A stretch of 15,104 nt of DNA from Cerioporus squamosus (lineage: Eukaryota > Basidiomycota > Agaricomycetes > Polyporales > Polyporaceae): the NCBI GenBank assembly GCA_022592435.1, contig JABYQS010000703.1, forward strand, positions 1-15,104, read 5' to 3'. Below are positions 9,821 through 15,104 of this stretch, one piece after another; position 1 is the stretch's first letter; every line of letters begins with the position of its first letter. Both the position numbers and the translations under genes were made by a program. A model generated the notes under the pieces. The model was not told where the DNA came from, made no database searches, and saw only the letters and a list, made by a program, of their open reading frames with translations.

Positions 9821-10780
9821 CGCCTTGTCGCGCCTGTTCGCTGTTCTAGCGGGGCATAGGCTGTACATATTTTCCAACGCTTTGGTAGGCACCGTCGCTC
9901 TCCTTCCGCTGTATGACCTCAGAGCTGACGTTCTTGCACAGTTCGTGACTCTTGCTCGCGTCCCCTGGTGGATAGCGCTATATCCTTATTGCTATCTATG
10001 CATATCTATCCAGCGGGTCTGCCTGCCTTGCTTGACCTACTACAAACCCCCACACTCCTTGATGACGACCTCGTTATTTATGCTCTGTATCAAATACCTC
10101 AGCATATAGAACCTGTATTATCCCTTACGACAAATGAACGAGTTCTTTCGTCCCTACCACTGTAGCTGAACACAAAGATGCTACGCCTCATTTCTTCCGT
10201 CCTGTCAAGAGTGCAGCAAACGGCTCAAAGTCATGTCCATCATCTTGCGTTCCCCTCGTTTGCCCAAGTGTCACGACTCACTGTACTCGTGACAATCCAA
10301 CTTACAACTGTCCGAAATTGCTCTCTGCAGACTGCGAGCCACCACCCGGCGATGTTGGCAATCACATGAGTACGGTAGAACTATTTGGCTTGCAAACGGG
10401 GTGCAAAATGCGCAATGGGTCCTGGCTGGCGGCCTCTGCAGGCGAGTCGTACAAAACCGAGGCGCAGTCATACTAATCCATAATGGGGAATTTTGACACT
10501 CCAGGCACTCGGCCCGAAACCAGTCCTCCCCGGCCGGCCATGAGGCGCCCATGTCCCCAAGCAGGACCAAACACAAATTGTTTGTTCGCCACGACGGCGC
10601 CGTTCCAACTCCCATTCGGTATTCCTTATACTCTCCCACTGGTCTAGACTGGGTTACCGGTGTTGCAATTGCCTGGCGGTTTCTGATTGTGTGATAACTA
10701 TGTCCCTGTCCCGGGACTGGAACTCCGCAGGTCCTGTGCGTAGACATGCCCTTCCGGCGACCCGCTTTGCCCACTCTGGT
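9821..10780. other. 3' flank and spacer, no recognisable gene
   Basis: After the 3'-UTR intron the sequence becomes T-rich and stop-rich. A 184-codon frame on the minus strand (10825-10271) has no recognisable motif and a composition suggesting chance. CACAAATTGTTTGTTC at 10572-10587 is a near-palindrome of ACAAA/TTTGT cores, about 480 bases before the next pheromone ATG. Confidence 0.5.
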
Positions 10781-10790
10781 TCCGGGGCCG

Positions 10791-10938
10791 ATTGTGCCCC
10801 TCTGCGCCCAAGACCTCACGGCCACCTCGCAAAAGCTATAAGTCTCACCTGCTTCACCACCTCATTGTGCCCCCATATTGTGGCCCTTATACTTGCTCGT
10901 ACCAGTCCTCCTGTCTCCGCCTGAGCATCGCGGACAAT
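10791..10938 (+). promoter_or_regulatory. Promoter of the 67-aa pheromone gene
   Basis: ATTGTGCCCC occurs twice (10791-10800 and 10864-10873), TATAA lies at 10837-10841 (223 bases before the ATG) and GCGGACAAT at 10930-10938. The last motif is identical to that in both receptor promoters. The TATAA spacing nearly equals that upstream of the partial precursor at 15057 (227 bases). Confidence 0.45.
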
Positions 10939-11063
10939 AAGCTACTGGAAACCTCTTTACCGCTCCTCACCATCTATCCTCCACCTCAGCACGTACCCCT
11001 CGTTCTCTCGCGCACCCGCTACCTCACCGTCTACTGCATATTGCTTGCACTACTACGCATGCG

Positions 11064-11267
11064 ATGGACGACTTCTTCACCATCACCATCACGCCAGAGT
11101 CGTCAGACTCCCAGTTCACGGCTGACGCGCCCTTCCGTCCCCCGAGGCCGTTTGGCGAGCTGTCCTCGCAGGACCGCAGCGCTATGCTCGCGCACCTCGC
11201 ATCTTCCGTCCCCACCAACGAGGATCACAACGACCCCACATACCAGGCATACTGCGTCATCGCATGA
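11064..11267 (+). CDS. Lipopeptide mating pheromone precursor, 67 aa, CVIA
   Basis: Begins MDDFFTITITPESSDSQF and ends TYQAYCVIA before TGA, a farnesylation-type CAAX box. It is longer than the other precursors because of an extra central segment (about residues 22-48, PFRPPRPFGEL to the AHLASS region). A cut after NE (residues 52-53) would leave DHNDPTYQAYC, 11 residues; this is inferred by position. As with the other precursors the residue before the modified cysteine is tyrosine. An out-of-frame ATG five bases upstream (11059) opens an overlapping frame to 11301 and could reduce translation. The second ATG is chosen because its product has the family's start and end. Confidence 0.9.
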   Translation: MDDFFTITITPESSDSQFTADAPFRPPRPFGELSSQDRSAMLAHLASSVPTNEDHNDPTYQAYCVIA

Positions 11268-11309
11268 TGCTGTACCATACCATGTTGTATCACCACCGTG
11301 ATAAAGTCG

Positions 11310-11368
11310 GTAAGTGTTCGGTTTGCAAGTATACTGGCACCTGGTCTAATCCCGCATTCCTTCTCTAG
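11310..11368 (+). other. Probable 3'-UTR intron of the 67-aa pheromone gene
   Basis: GTAAGT starts 42 bases after the stop; a 59-nt segment with branch-like GGTCTAATC and acceptor TTCTCTAG at 11368 follows. A splice this close to the stop should not trigger nonsense-mediated decay under the usual 50-nt rule. Confidence 0.5.
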
Positions 11369-12410
11369 TGCCCACACGCCACGACGTGTACTACCAGTAT
11401 CTATGACCGGCACCCGCTCGTCTCCTCTATCTATGCGCCTCGCTATTTATCGGTCTGCACCGCTTGCCGACGATAGGTTTTCGCGCGATGAAGGAGGCGG
11501 GCAGTTGTCCGTTCTCTGTGCTCGCCGTTTACCCTCCCCGTTCTCGTCTATCCCTCCATGCCTCTCCGCCTCTTTGCTGGTCATATTGACTCGTCGCTCC
11601 TTGTTTCTCGACTCCGCTGGCTACCAGGACTGTAGCCCTTCACTTTTGCGTCCTCACACACTCCCTCAATTCCCTCTTCGTTATTGACTACCCCCCTCTT
11701 GTTACACTTATTTATCCTATTGCCGTCGCCGATTCAGACCGTTCTCGTTCGTAGTGTAGTATCCTTATGTGTAATTATTTGTAGCTCTAGCGTTCGAGAA
11801 TGGTCTTGTTGGTCTTAGCTTGCGTTGTCGTCGTTTGTAGAATGCACCATCTTCCTCTGTGCACACCACATGATATCCTGCCTGCTTATCTTTCGTCTTA
11901 AACTCGACAGGGCGAAGCCGGCCAGTTCGACATCCATTCACGCCAAGATGGCGGTAAACTCTCTCTATATTGCTGACAGTCAGACGAAGAAGTCAGTGAG
12001 GGCAGATGTTTGTCGCCCAGGCGCACCGTCGAGGCCTCTGTACTATTGCTACACAGAACGATATCATCTGTGAACAGGGCGGAGTCCAATGCGCCAGTCC
12101 GTTTGGCTCCAAGTACTGATTGCGGTAGACGAAGCAGTAAGGGTCAATTGTCCAGCAGTAGACTTGCACCTGAAGTGGATGGATCGTCTACTTCATGTAC
12201 AGCGAACACCAGTGAATATCGCACAATACATTATGATGCTAACAATACAGGGGGTCGTGAGTCATGGGTAGTTAAAGAATCTACTATGATAATGAGTGTC
12301 GGGTATTGGAGACGACGAGCAGGAGGAGAGGCAGTGTACAGGGTGGGACTAGCCGCACCACGCGAGAGAACGACGAAGGTATATGGGCAATGGAGAGACG
12401 GAAAGTGCGA
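11369..12410. other. Convergent 3' flanks of the 67-aa pheromone and receptor B
   Basis: The two neighbours are transcribed toward each other, so this kilobase holds only their 3' ends. The plus strand is T-rich at 11640-11830. No frame with a recognisable motif and no further CAAX-ending frame was found. Confidence 0.5.
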
Positions 12411-13924
12411 TCATACAGCATGCGGACCGTGTATCGTGAAGTCGGAGAATTGCGTAGACGCAGAGCGTGGGGTCTCAGGAACATCTGGAAGGTCGTGACC
12501 GGTGCTCTGATATGTGGGAGTAGGCGAGAGCATGACGCTGCTCTTCTCAGCGTCGAGCGGGAACTTGAAGCTTTTGTCGAAGGAGAGATTCGAAAATGGA
12601 GGCGGAGGCGGACGGGAGTAGAACACGGGCATTGACCCCGCCGAGTGCATCGACGAGGGAAGCGACTCAGCGAGCTTCAGTGCCTTGCGACTACAGCCAT
12701 AAGATGTCAGCGCAGCGAATCGAGGAAGACGAGGTGCGACATACTCATTTTGCGATATCCAGTTCTTGCGGAGACGATCGAGCCCGACGCCCTTGAGCAG
12801 CGACTTGAAGATCCTCGCGTAGTATGCGCGCGCCTCAGACGCGAAACCGAAGAATGCGAAGAAGACGAACGCGCAGAATGGAACAAGCCATCTGCTGAGC
12901 TCGACCGAGATGAGGGTGTCACGATTCGAGCGCCAGACAGCCGCGGGGACCTGGTAGACCTTCCAAAACTGGAAGTGCGTGTCGTCCCAGCTGATCCACG
13001 GGAAGATCTCTCCCTGCGCGACGTTCAGGTAGATGCCGTACGCCGAGATGGGCACGGAGAAGAGGAGATCGGTGGTTGCGATGGCCATGAGCCGGAAGTA
13101 TCGGTTCACGGTGAGCGCAGAGTGCGACGACATGAACTCTGCGAACTGCGCGCGGCGTTTGTTGAATGCCAGCAGGCTCAAGACTGCGGAGCGGCGGTCA
13201 GTCAGAAACGCGACAGAGACATGGTTTACTCACAGCAATATGCACCAGAAGCCAGCCCAATTACTATCGGCCAACAGAGGACGAGGGCATACGCAACAGG
13301 GGTGTTGTAGATCGCGGGCTGACATCCAATATCCTCATATATGTCGTAGCGGTGGCCGGAGACAACATATGCTAGACCGGCATGGTTCAGAGTTGTACAA
13401 AGGACTCGCAGGCGGGTCGAGACTCACACATGACAACCTCAATGAGGGGGATTCCGAGACCGATACAGAGATCTTCGATGACTGCGCGCCGTTTCTGTAT
13501 GCCGCGATCAGGCTCGAGACCAAGCGCGTTGGTACGAAACAGCAATGGACTTACATCAGCACGGGTCAAGGAGACTGTTCGTACGGAGGCAATCTGGTAC
13601 AAGCGTCTGTTGATGCACAATGACGCAGCGGGGACGGCGACGGTGCCAGCGATGATAATCCGTGAAGCTGTCCCAAGGTCAGCTATATAGGACGCGCGAA
13701 GAACTGAGCGACGTACAGATATCACACCATATAGGAGCGGGATTGAGAGCATTACCATGCCATACGATGGAGTTCACAAAGAGATTCAAGATAGTCAGCG
13801 CCGTCCAGAACATGAATAGACATGTTCCGGAGTTCCACGCCTGGAGATGCCATGGCAAGGGCAGCAAGACAAGGATGAGGGCAATGAATGCGACGACAGG
13901 GAAGGCGGGGTATGTAGGGTCCAT
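12411..13924 (-). CDS. STE3: STE3-type pheromone receptor B (6 exons, 414 aa)
   Basis: Second seven-transmembrane receptor for farnesylated pheromones, paralogous to receptor A. Exons on the minus strand: 13924-13717, 13667-13555, 13494-13428, 13371-13234, 13183-12745, 12690-12411. The first three exons have the same lengths as in A (208, 113, 67 nt), and the fourth (138 nt) equals A's 15 + 123. Marks seen: MDPTYPAFPVV start, PLPWH (22-26), PIWCDIS (64-70), VPAASLCINRRLYQIAS (81-97), GHRYDIYEDIGC (135-146), VNRYFRLMAIA in helix 6, FPWISWDDTHFQFW, FGFASEAR after helix 7. The last intron (12744-12691) is 54 nt without an in-frame stop, so the unspliced frame also reads through (432 aa); splicing is preferred because donor GTATGT, branch GCTGAC, acceptor TGTAG, phase and place all match receptor A's last intron. 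The C-terminal tail is roughly 80 residues shorter than in A. Expected partner: pheromones of other B specificities. Confidence 0.92.
12691..12744 (-). other. Stop-free 54-nt intron in the receptor B tail
   Basis: GTATGT (12744-12739), GCGCTGACATC branch region and GGCTGTAG acceptor. Length is a multiple of three and contains no stop, so gene finders could treat it as coding. The junction (GA + T) gives Asp and stays in frame. Receptor A has a 55-nt intron in the same phase within two residues of this place. Confidence 0.7.
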
Positions 13925-13943
13925 CTCGGAGAGAAACGACAGC

Positions 13944-14052
13944 AAGGGGGAGTACGCATGTCGAGCGCGTCGGGCAGAGGATATATGGGAAAGAGCTCAC
14001 AGAGCGAGTTGATGGGGCGGACAATGGGGCATAGAGGGCCTTTGTTCACAAG
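13944..14052 (-). promoter_or_regulatory. Receptor B promoter with elements shared with receptor A
   Basis: On the plus strand: AAGGGGGAGTACG (13944-13956), TATATA within ATATATGG (13981-13988), GCGGACAAT (14017-14025) and CCTTTGTTCACAAG (14039-14052). GCGGACAAT lies 93-101 bases upstream of the ATG, against 92-100 in receptor A. CCTTTGT is the reverse complement of ACAAAGG, the core of the pheromone response element known from Ustilago and Cryptococcus. Confidence 0.55.
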
Positions 14053-14530
14053 CGCCCGTAGTCGCCGCGTACATGCCTGGCGGACATCTGGCACGTATAC
14101 AAGTGACAATGGCGAGGAGCAACCCGCGTGTGATGCCGGCCGGCTTCCTGTCGACCTGAGAGGAAGAATCCTCGCAGTATGTGTATGTACAACGTTGCGA
14201 CTCCGAGCAACGTAAGTAGAGTGCTTTGAACCGTACGCCCATATTGTGACGGAATCCCAGATATCGTCCGAGCCGAGTATAAATGACTAGACAGCCAGTG
14301 AGAACGCTCTACATGAGGTTCAGTGACAGTCGAGGCCCACTGGCACATACCTTCTGGTGGCGGGTGAGCGACTCGTCGGAACATCTGGTGGGCGCCGGCG
14401 GGCGGGAGCGTGGCGGAAGTCATGAGCGTCTCCATCGTGCGACCTCATGATGTAAGCATCTGGAATGGGTTTCTTACCTAACGTGGTAAGAGCTCAAGCG
14501 TTCATAAGCCGTTCACAATTATGCCCGCGA
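14053..14530. other. Spacer upstream of receptor B, no recognisable gene
   Basis: No coding region with a recognisable motif. A TATAAAT at 14278-14284 on the plus strand has no gene in reach. Confidence 0.45.
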
Positions 14531-14836
14531 TGCGGACAAAGGAGCGGCTCTCTCTCCGGCCATCCCCTGTTCGCCTTCCGCTCAATTATGACCGTCAACT
14601 CGATATCTCAAAGCTTGATGCGGGGTGCAGGTGATTCGCCGCGAGTGACAGATTACTTACTAGGGAGTCTGGGATGCCAAAGCGGCCCGCCGGACTCTAC
14701 CATGAGACGACGGACAATTACCCGGGCTTGCGGCTTCCCCATACTTGCCGATTTTGCAATTGTTCCCGAGAAATACACACAGAACTGTGTGGCCCAAAAT
14801 TGGTGCACAAAGTGACCTTCTGCAATATAAGGCTCC
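14531..14836 (+). promoter_or_regulatory. Likely promoter of the partial pheromone gene at the right edge
   Basis: Contains GCGGACAAAGGAG (14532-14544, an ACAAAGG core), CGGACAAT (14711-14718), ATTGTTCC (14759-14766), GGTGCACAAAGTG (about 14804-14816, reverse of the TTTGTGCACC seen before the 44-aa gene) and TATAA (14826-14830), 227 bases before the ATG. The set of motifs repeats those of the other mating genes. Confidence 0.45.
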
Positions 14837-15056
14837 GGTGAGTGCACGATCGCCCTTGCCTGCAAACAGCCACCTTCGTTCGCACCTCGCGCTATTCGCA
14901 GCTGAAACAAGTTCGCTAGGAACATCCTACCGCTTGCGCACGCCCGTCCGCACTCCTCTGCGATACCCCACATCCGCGCGCTACCACCACTCACCACCGC
15001 CAACACCTGAGCTACCCCCACCACGGCCTGCGCCTGCACTTACCTGTATTCGTCCC

Positions 15057-15104
15057 ATGGACCAATTCGACTTCACCTTCTCCCTCGACGACGGACCGAC
15101 GCTG
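15057..15104 (+). CDS. Probable pheromone precursor, 5' end only
   Basis: Sixteen codons, MDQFDFTFSLDDGPTL, before the window ends. The MD-x-F start and acidic composition resemble the three complete precursors, and the upstream region carries the same motif set and TATAA spacing. The diagnostic CAAX end lies outside the window, so the call rests on start and context. Confidence 0.5.
   Translation, partial: MDQFDFTFSLDDGPTL

Noticed and set aside
6037..10185. Shared ACACAAAGATGCTAC in receptor A intron 1 and near 10170
   Set aside because: Short match without flanking similarity; treated as chance.
10271..10825. 184-codon open frame on the minus strand
   Set aside because: No recognisable domain, irregular composition, no paralogue in the window, and located in a pheromone gene's upstream flank; probably a chance frame.
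10792..11301. 169-codon plus-strand frame over the 67-aa precursor
   Set aside because: It is a Ser/Pro/Arg-rich out-of-frame shadow; the +1 frame gives the MDDFF...CVIA pheromone.
12645..13310. 221-codon plus-strand frame antisense to receptor B
   Set aside because: Highly charged shadow of the GC-rich receptor exons; no start context or family match.

Overview
The window looks like part of the B (pheromone/receptor) mating-type locus of an agaricomycete fungus, most likely a polypore-type basidiomycete; the order is an inference and cannot be proved here. The evidence is two STE3-type seven-transmembrane pheromone receptor genes with many short introns (49-60 nt, GT...CTRAY...AG style), at least three complete lipopeptide pheromone precursor genes ending in a CAAX box, and a fourth precursor that runs off the right edge.

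Layout, left to right. Positions 1-668 (minus) hold the 5' two thirds or so of an F-box/LRR-like gene cut by the window edge. Positions 1486-2934 (minus) hold a paralogue of it broken by three single-base losses. Upstream of each copy (868-972 and 3119-3732) lie matching intron-like segments and a short terminal exon, so an older unit of about 2.3 kb seems to have been tandemly duplicated and then decayed. Positions 4423-6262 (minus) encode receptor A (7 exons, 500 aa). The mating-specific core follows: a 40-aa pheromone precursor on the minus strand (8388-8510), a 44-aa precursor (9619-9753, plus), a 67-aa precursor (11064-11267, plus), receptor B (12411-13924, minus, 6 exons, 414 aa), and the first 16 codons of a further likely precursor (15057 to the edge).

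How the genes work together. In this type of locus the farnesylated, secreted peptides of one mating type activate the STE3-class receptors of a compatible partner; receptors and pheromones of the same haplotype are expected not to activate each other. The two receptors are clear paralogues: exon sizes 208, 113, 67 and 138 nt (15+123 in A) match exactly and the protein coordinates are collinear to residue 176. Their promoters also share GCGGACAAT at nearly the same distance from the ATG plus a TTTGT(G/T)CACAA element. The precursor upstream regions repeat ATTGTTCC or ATTGTGCCCC. These resemble HMG-box binding cores and suggest common control by a pheromone-response HMG factor.

Long stretches (about 6.4-8.3 kb, 8.5-9.6 kb, 9.8-11.0 kb, 11.4-12.4 kb, 14.1-15.0 kb) show no recognisable coding sequence, typical of the non-recombining spacer in such loci. 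No tRNA, rRNA, CRISPR array or complete transposon was recognised. All splice sites were assigned by eye from consensus, frame and paralogue comparison.
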